Part shown: positions 37,064 to 44,969 of the stretch, piece by piece
Layout: each line of letters begins with the position of its first letter
How positions within the stretch are numbered: position 1 is the stretch's first letter
Assembly: GCF_900299535.1 (NCBI RefSeq)
Contig: NZ_OMKE01000013.1
Span: forward strand, 62,001-126,000
Source of the DNA: Aquimarina aquimarini
GTDB taxonomy: Bacteria > Bacteroidota > Bacteroidia > Flavobacteriales > Flavobacteriaceae
Length of the DNA: 64,000 bases
Direction: 5' to 3'
Position numbers and translations under genes: made by a program
Notes under the pieces: model-generated
What the model was told of the DNA's origin: nothing
Databases searched by the model: none
Seen by the model: only the letters and a program-made list of their open reading frames with translations

Positions 37064-38431
37064 ATGGCCAAAGTAAAAACTGTTTTTTTCTGTCAGAACT
37101 GTGGTGCACAATATGCCAAATGGCAAGGACAATGCACTTCGTGTAAAGCATGGAATACTATTGCAGAAGAGGTACTCCAAAAAACTACTACCAATGATTG
37201 GAAAAATGCTACATCTACATCAAAAACCAGCAAAGTGTCCAAACCTTTACGAATCTCAGAAATACATACAGGTCAAGAGGCGCGATACAATACAGATGAT
37301 GCAGAATTAAACCGAGTTCTTGGCGGTGGCCTAGTTCCTGGATCATTAACTTTATTAGGGGGTGAACCAGGAATAGGAAAAAGTACTTTATTATTACAAA
37401 TCAGCCTTAAACTACCATACAAAACATTATATGTTTCTGGAGAAGAAAGCCAGCAACAGATAAAAATGCGAGCAGAACGCATACATTCTAAAACAGATAA
37501 TTGTCTTATTCTTACTGAGACCAAAACGCAAAATATTTTTAGACAAATAGAAGAAATACAGCCCGATATTGTCATTATAGATTCTATACAAACATTGCAT
37601 AGTGATTATATAGAAAGTAGTGCTGGTAGTATTTCTCAAATCAGAGAATGTACTACAGAATTAATCAAATTTGCCAAAGAGACGGCTACTCCTGTTCTAC
37701 TGATTGGCCATATCACAAAGGATGGAAATATTGCAGGTCCAAAAATCCTTGAACATATGGTGGATACCGTACTACAGTTTGAAGGGGATCGTAATCATGT
37801 ATATCGAATCTTGCGAGCTTTAAAAAACCGATTTGGCTCTACTGCCGAATTAGGAATCTATGAGATGCTAGGAAATGGACTACGAGAAGTAAATAACCCC
37901 AGCGAGATTCTAATTTCTAAAAAAGATGAAGAATTAAGTGGTACTACTATTGCATCTACGGTAGAAGGTATGCGACCTCTTATGATAGAAATACAAGCAT
38001 TGGTAAGTACTGCGGTGTATGGTACTCCTCAACGTAGTGCTACAGGGTATAACCTAAAACGTCTCAATATGATATTGGCTGTTCTAGAAAAACGAGCTGG
38101 TTTCAGACTTGGTGCCAAAGATGTATTCCTTAATATCACAGGAGGAATCACAGTAGATGATCCTGCTATTGATCTTGCAGTTGTTGGGGCTATATTATCA
38201 TCTAGTGAAGATATCCCTATTCAAAAAGATTTTTGCTTTGCTGCAGAAGTGGGACTGGCAGGAGAGGTGCGACCAGTAAACAAAGTAGAGCAACGTATAC
38301 AAGAAGCAGAAAAATTAGGTTTCTCCACTATTTTTGTTTCTAAATACAACAAAATCTCTCTTCAAAACACTCAAATAAAAATTCAATTAGTCTCCAAAAT
38401 CGAAGATATTGTCGAGTATCTTTTTGGATAA
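37064..38431 (+). CDS. radA: DNA repair protein RadA
   Basis: 455 residues, full length. Branch-migration ATPase in recombination. The N-terminal zinc finger is C10-x2-C13-x10-C24-x2-C27. The RecA-like core has Walker A at 99-108 (GGEPGIGKST), Walker B in IVIIDSIQTL, and the RadA-specific KNRFGS at about 260. A C-terminal Lon-protease-like domain (GGITVDDPAIDLAVVGAI) lacks a protease dyad, as usual. It is transcribed alone, divergent from the small peptide gene. Confidence 0.97.
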   Translation: MAKVKTVFFCQNCGAQYAKWQGQCTSCKAWNTIAEEVLQKTTTNDWKNATSTSKTSKVSKPLRISEIHTGQEARYNTDDAELNRVLGGGLVPGSLTLLGGEPGIGKSTLLLQISLKLPYKTLYVSGEESQQQIKMRAERIHSKTDNCLILTETKTQNIFRQIEEIQPDIVIIDSIQTLHSDYIESSAGSISQIRECTTELIKFAKETATPVLLIGHITKDGNIAGPKILEHMVDTVLQFEGDRNHVYRILRALKNRFGSTAELGIYEMLGNGLREVNNPSEILISKKDEELSGTTIASTVEGMRPLMIEIQALVSTAVYGTPQRSATGYNLKRLNMILAVLEKRAGFRLGAKDVFLNITGGITVDDPAIDLAVVGAILSSSEDIPIQKDFCFAAEVGLAGEVRPVNKVEQRIQEAEKLGFSTIFVSKYNKISLQNTQIKIQLVSKIEDIVEYLFG

Positions 38432-38476
38432 CATTTATTGATAACAAAAGACCTCTTGGATATCTTTTTAACCTCG

Positions 38477-38815
38477 TCATTGCTCAGTATTTAGCTTGAT
38501 TCGCAATGCTATATAAAAATCAAAAGCAATAGCTCTGATAGCTATATGATCTCCTAAACAAACCTTTGTTGCATAGGAATCTAATATAATGTAATACCAC
38601 TCCCATAGTGCATCAGTACGATTCCTAAAACCCATTAATGATAAAATTGCACTACCTAAATCAAAGCTAAAAAAAGAAGTATCAAAGCCTACTGTATTCA
38701 ATTGATTTATAAATCGGGTGCCTAATAATTCATTTTTAATTAAAAATAAAATCAAATCCTGATCTGTAGATAGATTAAATTCTGGAAAATCTTGAGTTTC
38801 TATACCTATTTTCAT
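38477..38815 (-). CDS. Hypothetical protein, 112 residues
   Basis: I do not recognise this family. The protein is soluble, without a signal peptide or membrane span, and rich in aromatic and acidic residues. It looks mostly helical (DQDLILFLIKNELLGTRFIN, then LGSAILSLMGFRNRTDALW). It is convergent with radA, and upstream of its start lies a 657-nt region with a structured RNA candidate and an HTH remnant. Codon use resembles its neighbours. Its size would suit an immunity or small regulatory protein, but nothing specific supports that. Confidence 0.6.
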   Translation of the reverse strand: MKIGIETQDFPEFNLSTDQDLILFLIKNELLGTRFINQLNTVGFDTSFFSFDLGSAILSLMGFRNRTDALWEWYYIILDSYATKVCLGDHIAIRAIAFDFYIALRIKLNTEQ

Positions 38816-38999
38816 TTTATTGTATGTTTTTTTTATAATAATGAAGGTACATATAATGGATTATTTATAAGTGATCGTAAACAATCGGTTGTAAACAACT
38901 GATAATTTTATTACATATATTTACGATCTTAGTGTTAAAAATATTGAAGCTATTACTTAGAGTCTCACCTTAGGAAATTGGTTGTTTTTACAAACTAGA

Positions 39000-39111
39000 T
39001 TAAGTAAACCTATTATAATTTGGACGCAGACCTTCTTATTGTTTGCAGGGTATACCAGTACCTCTAATGTGGTAAGTTGATTTTGCGTCCATTTAAGGTA
39101 ACCTTACTTAA
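39000..39111 (+). ncRNA. Candidate structured RNA, 6S-like (6S-Flavo type) topology
   Basis: TTAAGTAAACCT (39000-39011) pairs with AGGT and TTACTTAA (39096-39099, 39104-39111) with a 4-nt bulge. An internal bubble follows (39012-39020 against 39092-39095), then a perfect 8-bp inner stem TGGACGCA (39021-39028)/TGCGTCCA (39084-39091) and a 55-nt apical part with smaller hairpins. Closing stem, A/T-rich bubble and long apical arm in about 112 nt is the layout expected of a flavobacterial 6S RNA. The bubble holds TATAATTTG, one base off the promoter -7 consensus. A weak hairpin with TTTT follows on the plus strand. Structure is seen; identity and strand are inference. Confidence 0.4.
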
Positions 39112-39162
39112 CAATTCTTAGTGTTACTTTTACCCTAAGTTTTGTAATAATTAATTCGATAT

Positions 39163-39359
39163 ATGGAAACTCATATAAGTTAGAGTCATTTTCGGTAAAA
39201 AAAGTTGCTCATGAAGCAGGTATTGATGTTGAAAATCTCAGAAAATATATAAAAGGGACTCAAGAAATGAAAATAGGCATGCTTTTTAGAATTTCTAAGT
39301 CGCTCAACTTAACAATGAGTGAATTGCTAAAAGACATAGAACAGGATATTAAAAAATAG
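39163..39359 (+). pseudogene. Remnant of a small HTH (XRE-like) regulator, frameshifted near its start
   Basis: An open frame ending at the TAG 39357-39359 encodes about 58 residues with SVKKVAHEAGIDVENLRKYI and then MLFRISKSLNLTMSELLKDI. This is a two-part XRE-type helix-turn-helix pattern. The only nearby ATG (39163, METHIS) is in another frame and meets a stop after six codons, so a frameshift around 39170-39185 separates start and body. Alternatively a non-ATG start is used. It lies downstream of the structured RNA candidate. Confidence 0.5.
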
Positions 39360-39472
39360 CAAGTACAAAAGTCATCATAGGCAAATAAAATCTAATGATA
39401 GAAATCTTTGCCTAAGAAAATATGATAGCGAATAAAAAAACTAGAGGTTATTTCCGATAAAGTTTTATTTGG

Positions 39473-40504
39473 TTAAGGTGCAGGGTTTGGATTATTCTCA
39501 TGTACAGATTCGATCTCGTCAAGGATTTCATCAGATAATGTAATATGAATACTCTCTATATTCTCTTTTAGTTGCTCTAGTGATGTTGCTCCTATAATAT
39601 TACTAGTTACAAAAGGACGATCATTTACAAACGCCAAAGCCATTTGTGTTAAACTAATATTGTGTTTTTTTGCAATTTCATTATAGGCTCTTGTAGCTTC
39701 AAATGATTTCTCATTGTGATATCTAGAAAATTGAGGAAATAGTGTTACTCTAGCATTTTTAGGGGTTTCTTCAAGGTATTTCCCTGTCAATTGACCAAAA
39801 CCGAGTGGAGAATATGGCAAATGCCCTATCTGCTCTCTATGTAGAACCTCAGTAAGACCTATTTCATCTTTTCGGTTTAATAAATTATATGGGTTTTGAA
39901 CTGTAATCATTTTTGGCAACCCTTTTCGTGCTTCTTCTGTATAACGCATCACTCCATAAGGGGTTTCATTAGATAGCCCTATTTGCCGTATTTTTCCTTC
40001 TGCAACAAACCCTTGAAGGCAACTGAGTACTTCGTTGAAATTATCATTCCATTGTTCTGTTTCATCATGTGTATATCCTCTTATTCCAAAAAAATTCGTG
40101 TTCCTTTCTGGCCAATGTAATTGATATAAATCGATATATTCTGTTTGTAATCGTTGTAAGCTATTATGAATTGCATCTGCAAATTCTTTTTTTGTAAATC
40201 CTCCTGTACGAATATGGCTTACAAAATCTCTTGGACCAACAATTTTTGTTGCTAGAACTACTTCTTCTCTTTTTTTGGTTTTCTGTAACCATGTTCCAAT
40301 TATTCTTTCTGTACTGCCTTGAGTTTCTTTGCTAGCTGGTACAGAGTACAATTCTGCTGTATCAATAAAATTAATTCCTTTATCAATCGCATAATCTAAT
40401 TGCTGATGCCCTTCTGCTTCTGTATTTTGTTCTCCCCAGGTCATACTGCCTAAACATATCTTACTTACTTGTATATCGGTACCTGGTAATGTGGTGTACT
40501 TCAT
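39473..40504 (-). CDS. tas: Tas-type NADP(H)-dependent aldo/keto reductase
   Basis: 343 residues from the ATG at 40504 (MKYTTLPGTDIQVSKICLGS), which matches the family start; 21 more upstream codons are open but not conserved. TIM-barrel reductase with the tetrad Asp and Tyr in FIDTAELYSVP, Lys in VLATKIVGP and His in LYQLHWPERN. MTWGEQNTEAEGHQQLDYA is close to E. coli Tas. The C-terminal SNIIGATSLEQLKENI binds NADPH. Substrate unknown. Single gene. Confidence 0.92.
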   Translation of the reverse strand: MKYTTLPGTDIQVSKICLGSMTWGEQNTEAEGHQQLDYAIDKGINFIDTAELYSVPASKETQGSTERIIGTWLQKTKKREEVVLATKIVGPRDFVSHIRTGGFTKKEFADAIHNSLQRLQTEYIDLYQLHWPERNTNFFGIRGYTHDETEQWNDNFNEVLSCLQGFVAEGKIRQIGLSNETPYGVMRYTEEARKGLPKMITVQNPYNLLNRKDEIGLTEVLHREQIGHLPYSPLGFGQLTGKYLEETPKNARVTLFPQFSRYHNEKSFEATRAYNEIAKKHNISLTQMALAFVNDRPFVTSNIIGATSLEQLKENIESIHITLSDEILDEIESVHENNPNPAP

Positions 40505-40567
40505 TCTTCTTGAATATAATTTAAGTTGAGAAAAACTATTAAAATGAGATCTTATTTCATGACACAC

Positions 40568-41021
40568 TTCTCATTTTTCAATTTCAATCAAAAGTAGAAA
40601 CTCTTGTTTTTTTTAGTCTAAAAATTATCATAATAAATTAAGAGTTTTTTAGAAAGGAGCAAATCAACATATCACAGCAATTTTATTTTTGACCTAACTA
40701 TCCTCTTAAATATGTGAAAGATATCTACAACCAAGACATATCAATCAACATATATTCTATGTCAGTCAAAAACAAAAACAGCATAACTGACTAACAATCA
40801 GTTATTTGAATTTAAACAAATTATTAAACTGTTCTGGAATGATAATTTCTTTCTATTTATCAATTCATAAACACAACGTAACGACCCTAAACAATTGAAG
40901 TTAACATTTACTAAGATTGTAGCCTTACAAACTCCAAAATTTTATAACAAAGAAAAGCAATAAACAATTAATTATGCTTGGTAAATTCTATGTTATTATT
41001 GACAAACTTAACTTAAAAAAA
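40568..41021. other. Intergenic region with a promoter element and an operator-like inverted repeat
   Basis: No gene is visible. TATTTTTG at 40684-40691 (plus) matches the -7 element. ATAACTGA (40783-40790) and TCAGTTAT (40798-40805) form a perfect 8-bp inverted repeat with a 7-nt spacer, a shape typical of a dimeric regulator site. The following gene starts at 41022, so either could serve it. Confidence 0.4.
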
Positions 41022-41354
41022 ATGAAAAAGATAAACATAATATTAGTCATATGCTCTGTGTTCTATTCATCTCAAATCACGTATGGACAACAATATGATG
41101 AAGATGCTTTACCTATTGTAGAAAGTGATCCTTATTTTGACCAAGATAGTTATACTCTAATAAAAACAGACAAGCTTTCTGAAATTATTAAGGCTGCTGT
41201 AGAAAAAGATTTCCCTAAGGCTACTATTGCAAAAGCATTTACTGATAATACTGGCAATTACAAATTGATTTTAAAAACAGGTAATACTACCAAAACTGTA
41301 TACACCAATGCTAGAGGTGAATGGTTTACCCCTAAAAACGAAGGATATAATTAG
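41022..41354 (+). CDS. Small secreted PepSY-like protein
   Basis: 110 residues from ATG 41022 (MKKINIILVICSVFYSSQI), which gives a Sec signal peptide cut near TYGQ; sixteen upstream codons in the same frame spoil the signal. The mature part has LSEIIKAAVEKDFPKATIAK followed by GNYKLILKTGNTTKTVYTNARGEW. This is the helix-then-hairpin pattern of the PepSY-like (BLIP-type fold) secreted proteins common in Bacteroidota. Function unknown. A terminator lies about 160 nt downstream. Confidence 0.7.
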   Translation: MKKINIILVICSVFYSSQITYGQQYDEDALPIVESDPYFDQDSYTLIKTDKLSEIIKAAVEKDFPKATIAKAFTDNTGNYKLILKTGNTTKTVYTNARGEWFTPKNEGYN

Positions 41355-41510
41355 ATTGCTCATTAAAACCTGAAGAAGAGGTCTGGAAGAACCTTCGTCC
41401 TCCGTCATATTTGAGGATCAGTCAATCTGTTAATTCTTACAAAAATCAGGCAACAGATCACGCATTGTATTCATACTGACATTTTATTTTTCTTTCAGGC
41501 CTCTCTTTAA

Positions 41511-41547
41511 AAAAACGGATGCGACTACCCCTTGTCGCACCCGTTTT
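41511..41547 (+). terminator. Terminator downstream of the PepSY-like gene
   Basis: AAAACGG, one mismatch, then TGCGAC pairs with GTCGCA and CCGTTTT around the loop TACCCCTT. The T run is short. Confidence 0.65.
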
Positions 41548-41621
41548 ACACAACTAACCAACCTAAAAATTAATTCCTCCAACATCCATCAAATACATTT
41601 TAGGATTGAATGTATACAAAC

Positions 41622-41714
41622 TCAATTATCTATACTATTTTCTCCTTTGTTATACTCTTTATAATCACCCCCCTCTTCGTATTCAAGATATTGTAATAGT
41701 ACATATACCTTCAT
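41622..41714 (-). CDS. Possible 30-residue peptide or gene remnant
   Basis: A short frame MKVYVLLQYLEYEEGGDYKE and ten further polar residues. Its ATG lies in the 12-nt direct repeat; the upstream copy would encode MKVYITFR and stop. The sequence is protein-like, acidic and without leader or membrane span. It may be the decayed start of a longer gene. No promoter is evident and I would not rely on it. Confidence 0.2.
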   Translation of the reverse strand: MKVYVLLQYLEYEEGGDYKEYNKGENSIDN

Positions 41715-42021
41715 TGGTTTATCTAAAAGTAATATATACCTTCATGCTATAAAATCGATAATGAGGGAAACATAAGTTTGAGTGAGGGAAGTCTTGTTTT
41801 GGAGTATTGTGTTTACATCTTATAATTCAAAACTCACAAAAAACATGTTTATGATTTCATATCATAGTAAACAAAGGTTCTTGTACATTTGTTATGATTT
41901 ATAATTTTAGTATCATATATATAAAAAATCAATCACATTAATTGCAATTAGACACTATTATAACGCGCTTCTTTTTTCTTATAAAAACACAAAAACTCCT
42001 GCTTTTTAAAATTTTTCAAAA

Positions 42022-44112
42022 ATGAAATACCTAAGACAGTTTATAAGCTTATCATTTATAATTTTTATATCCTCTTGTGATAGCCAAACAAACTCATGCA
42101 ATGAGCTAGGCAATACAATTAAAAAGGATAATATCTTGCTAACTTCTATAGATACACTTAGCTTAGATCAAGCACATCATTTTCTAAAAGAGCAACAAGA
42201 AGGAGTTTCTTTATTACTTAAATTTTCCAAAACAAATCTTGAATTCTCTATTGGCACAGAAGATACTACCTATCGTAAAGAAGCTATTTTTGATGATTTT
42301 TCTGATCCAATCCTCCCTAATGACACTCTAGCAACTCGATTAAATCGTTTTTTTTCAAAACTATTTATAAGACAACAGATAGAATATTCTAGTTCATACG
42401 TATCAATGGATATCTATTCTTTAAATATGGATATTGTAAAAGAGTACTGGAATGATCCTCAAAATATGCCTTCTATACAAATAGAAAAGGTTTTTAATAC
42501 CGATAAAACGATATCAAAAGATACAATTGGTTTTGATAAAGTTTCATACAGAGAACTTGGTGTAACCATACCTTCTTCAAAATACATAGATAGTATACAA
42601 GTCAACATTACTTATACCTACCCTATCATAGAGGAAATAATTTTAGAGCATAAAAATACTAGAACAAAATTACCTACAGGAACAATAGCTCTGGAAAACA
42701 AGATGGAAAACACTATCTTATTAAGCTACCCTAATAGTATTAGAGAAAAAATAATAGCTGTTAAGGGTGTTCATAAAAGTGAGAAAAACTTAAAACACAT
42801 AGGCAGTTCAAGCAACACAAGACCTTCTGAAGAAATGCTATCTTATCTAGAATGTTTTAATAACACATTAAAAACTACCATAAAACAAATTGATAGTAAA
42901 AAAATCAAATCAAAAGAAGCATTAGGAAATTTTTTACTAAAAAACACGCCAACATCTCCTAAAAATGAACAGGTAACATTATCTAAGTATCAGTTCTCAG
43001 GTAATGTACAAAAAGTAAAAGTTTATATCCAAACAGGGGTTTCTACAAAGGTTAAAGAAACTTATATCGTAAAAAGATCAAAACGCGATCAAAAACCAAA
43101 AATTAATTATTTTTTAGCAGTAGATAAGGAAAAAGAAAAAATGGGTTTTGTAAACGAAAAAGGGGGCTGGGTTATCTTTCCTGAATTTGAAGATTTACGA
43201 ATGGCAAATGATTACTATTACCATGGAAAACACAAAGAAGATCTAAATCAAACCTACTGGTTAGACACAAACAATAACATACTAAAGCTAGTAGACTATA
43301 AACTAGATGAATATGAAGTTTTCCCAGAGAACCTTGTTAATATAGAAAAGAAAACCAATGGCCCAGAAGGGGTTATTAATGCTAAAACTGGGCATATCAT
43401 TATACCTATGAAGTATGATTACATAAGACCTGTTAATGGTTTTTTTATTACTGATTTGAATAATCAAGAAGAACTCTATGATAAAAAAGGAAGGAAGGTA
43501 TTGAACAAAACATTTAGTTCTATACAAATAAAAGGCAATCTTGTTTTTACATCTATTAATACTGATATGTACTACGACAAAAAAGACATATATACGCTGC
43601 AAGGTAAGAATATAACCAATGGTAAATGGAATGATTTTGAAGATGTGTCTGGCAAAAACGGGTTCGGTAAAGATGGCTTACTATTGGTTTATAAAAAATC
43701 CTCTGAAAACAATTTTATGCAGGTAAAGAATAAAGCATTTATAAATAAAGAAGGTAAAGTTATAATTGACCTAAATTCTTATAAAGAAGCAAAATCATTT
43801 TCTAATGGTTTAGCAGCAGTAAGAAATAATGATACAGGATTATGGGGCTACATAAATAGTAATGGGAAAATTGTAATCCCTTTCTTATATGAAAATGCCA
43901 GATATTTTATGGAGAAATATGCTTGTGTAGAAAAAAATGAGACAGCTTTTTTGATTGACAAAAACAATAAAATATTTAAGCAATTTTCAGACAATATTCA
44001 ATCATCCTCAATAACCATAGATACTAATGAGGCTGAGTATCATTTATACAATGAAGAAAGTTATGATGCAGAAGGAAATTTAATCAAAGGCAAAGAATCC
44101 AGTAATAATTAG
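42022..44112 (+). CDS. WG-repeat lipoprotein
   Basis: 696 residues. Signal peptide with the lipobox FISSC (Cys19). An N-terminal half of about 330 residues is not recognised. From about residue 370 the protein carries WG-type beta-hairpin repeats: MGFVNEKGGWVIFPEFEDL, then GVINAKTGHIIIPMKYDYI, then GLWGYINSNGKIVIPFLYE. Such repeats form propeller- or solenoid-like binding surfaces. Envelope location is likely; function unknown. It is a single gene followed by the convergent tRNA-Ala. Confidence 0.85.
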   Translation: MKYLRQFISLSFIIFISSCDSQTNSCNELGNTIKKDNILLTSIDTLSLDQAHHFLKEQQEGVSLLLKFSKTNLEFSIGTEDTTYRKEAIFDDFSDPILPNDTLATRLNRFFSKLFIRQQIEYSSSYVSMDIYSLNMDIVKEYWNDPQNMPSIQIEKVFNTDKTISKDTIGFDKVSYRELGVTIPSSKYIDSIQVNITYTYPIIEEIILEHKNTRTKLPTGTIALENKMENTILLSYPNSIREKIIAVKGVHKSEKNLKHIGSSSNTRPSEEMLSYLECFNNTLKTTIKQIDSKKIKSKEALGNFLLKNTPTSPKNEQVTLSKYQFSGNVQKVKVYIQTGVSTKVKETYIVKRSKRDQKPKINYFLAVDKEKEKMGFVNEKGGWVIFPEFEDLRMANDYYYHGKHKEDLNQTYWLDTNNNILKLVDYKLDEYEVFPENLVNIEKKTNGPEGVINAKTGHIIIPMKYDYIRPVNGFFITDLNNQEELYDKKGRKVLNKTFSSIQIKGNLVFTSINTDMYYDKKDIYTLQGKNITNGKWNDFEDVSGKNGFGKDGLLLVYKKSSENNFMQVKNKAFINKEGKVIIDLNSYKEAKSFSNGLAAVRNNDTGLWGYINSNGKIVIPFLYENARYFMEKYACVEKNETAFLIDKNNKIFKQFSDNIQSSSITIDTNEAEYHLYNEESYDAEGNLIKGKESSNN

Positions 44113-44173
44113 TCCCTATTAGTAAAACATCTCTGTATTTTCAATAAACGTAACAATAATTACATCTATGTAA

Positions 44174-44213
44174 AAAAGAGAACCTTGACTCTTTTCAACC
44201 AAGATTCTCTTTT
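44174..44213 (-). terminator. Terminator of the tRNA-Ala transcript
   Basis: The hairpin AAAAGAGAA-C-CTTG against CAAG-A-TTCTCTTTT (one mismatch) immediately follows the tRNA 3' end on the minus strand and ends in a T run. Confidence 0.75.
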
Positions 44214-44289
44214 GGTGGAGAAGATGGGATTCGAACCCACGACCTCTTGACTGCCAGTCAAGCGCTCTAGCCAACTGAGCTACATCCCC
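44213..44289 (-). tRNA. tRNA-Ala (anticodon GGC)
   Basis: The cloverleaf reads GGGGATG acceptor, D arm GCTC-AGTTGGCTA-GAGC, anticodon arm CTTGA-CTGGCAG-TCAAG with anticodon GGC, T arm GTGGG-TTCGAAT-CCCAT, acceptor CTTCTCC, discriminator A and an encoded CCA. The G3-U70 wobble pair, the main alanine identity element, is present. Positions 6 and 67 are both T, an unpaired position in the acceptor stem. Confidence 0.96.
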
Positions 44290-44468
44290 AATCTTATCAG
44301 TAGTAACGATATCGATACCAAAAATACTTATTTTTTTCATTTATAAATACAAAGCATTTTTATTTTTATAACCGTGAGAATAACTCCTCTGATAAATAGT
44401 ATCTTTGAATATCCCAGATCATTATTTTCTAGCCCATAAAGTTCGTATTTTTGAATTTTCTTACAATT

Positions 44469-44969
44469 ATGATTCGTAAAGCTTTATCCTCTGATCTTAC
44501 TGCCATTCATTCTTTAACTCAAGATTGTGCCAAGGCTATGATTGCTAGCGGAATTCATCAATGGAATGAACACTACCCTACGCAGGAACGTTTTGAAAAA
44601 GATGTTCAATCTGGAGAGCTATATCTTTATGAAGAAAATAAACATCTTATAGGTATAATTGTACTTACCGATTTCATGGATGATGAATATATATCCGTAA
44701 AATGGTTAACCAACAACCACAATAACCTATATGTACACCGTGTAGCAGTTCATCCTTTATACTGGGGGCAAGGATATGCACAACAGATAATGACATTTGC
44801 AAAACAATATGCCAAAGAAAACCAATATCAGTCCATAAGACTAGACACCTTTAGTCAAAATAAAAGAAATCAAAAATTTTATGAAATCCGAGGATATCAA
44901 CGTCTGGATGATATTTATTTTCCAAAACAGAGCGAACATCCTTTTCATTGTTATGAGCTCACTCTATGA
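44469..44969 (+). CDS. GNAT family N-acetyltransferase
   Basis: 166 residues from ATG 44469 (MIRKALSSDLTAIHSL). The GNAT core is clear: LYVHRVAVHPLYWGQGYAQQ gives the V-x3-x-x-G-x-G/A acetyl-CoA loop at about residues 95-110. The C-terminal strand is RLDTFSQNKRNQKFYEIRGY. It overlaps the MATE transporter gene by 4 nt (ATGA), so the two are translationally coupled. The pairing hints at detoxification of the same compound, but the substrate is unknown. Confidence 0.9.
   Translation: MIRKALSSDLTAIHSLTQDCAKAMIASGIHQWNEHYPTQERFEKDVQSGELYLYEENKHLIGIIVLTDFMDDEYISVKWLTNNHNNLYVHRVAVHPLYWGQGYAQQIMTFAKQYAKENQYQSIRLDTFSQNKRNQKFYEIRGYQRLDDIYFPKQSEHPFHCYELTL

Larger units (their letters stand above)
38816..39472. 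other. 657-nt region without an intact gene
   Basis: It holds an inverted repeat GATCGTAAA/TTTACGATC (about 38873-38932), the structured RNA candidate at 39000-39111, a weak CTTAG/CTAAG hairpin followed by TTTT after it, and the frameshifted HTH fragment at 39163-39359. The last 110 nt before the aldo/keto reductase stop show nothing notable. Confidence 0.6.
41355..42021. other. 667-nt region without a clear gene
   Basis: It contains the terminator at 41511-41547, a 12-nt direct repeat ATATACCTTCAT (41703-41714 and 41734-41745), and one short minus-strand frame listed separately. The remaining 270 nt before 42022 are A/T-rich with no structure that I can support. Confidence 0.5.

Noticed and set aside
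36944..37180. Minus-strand reading frame across the radA start
   Set aside because: It is the antisense shadow of the radA zinc-finger region, with Cys/Phe-rich composition and no family resemblance.
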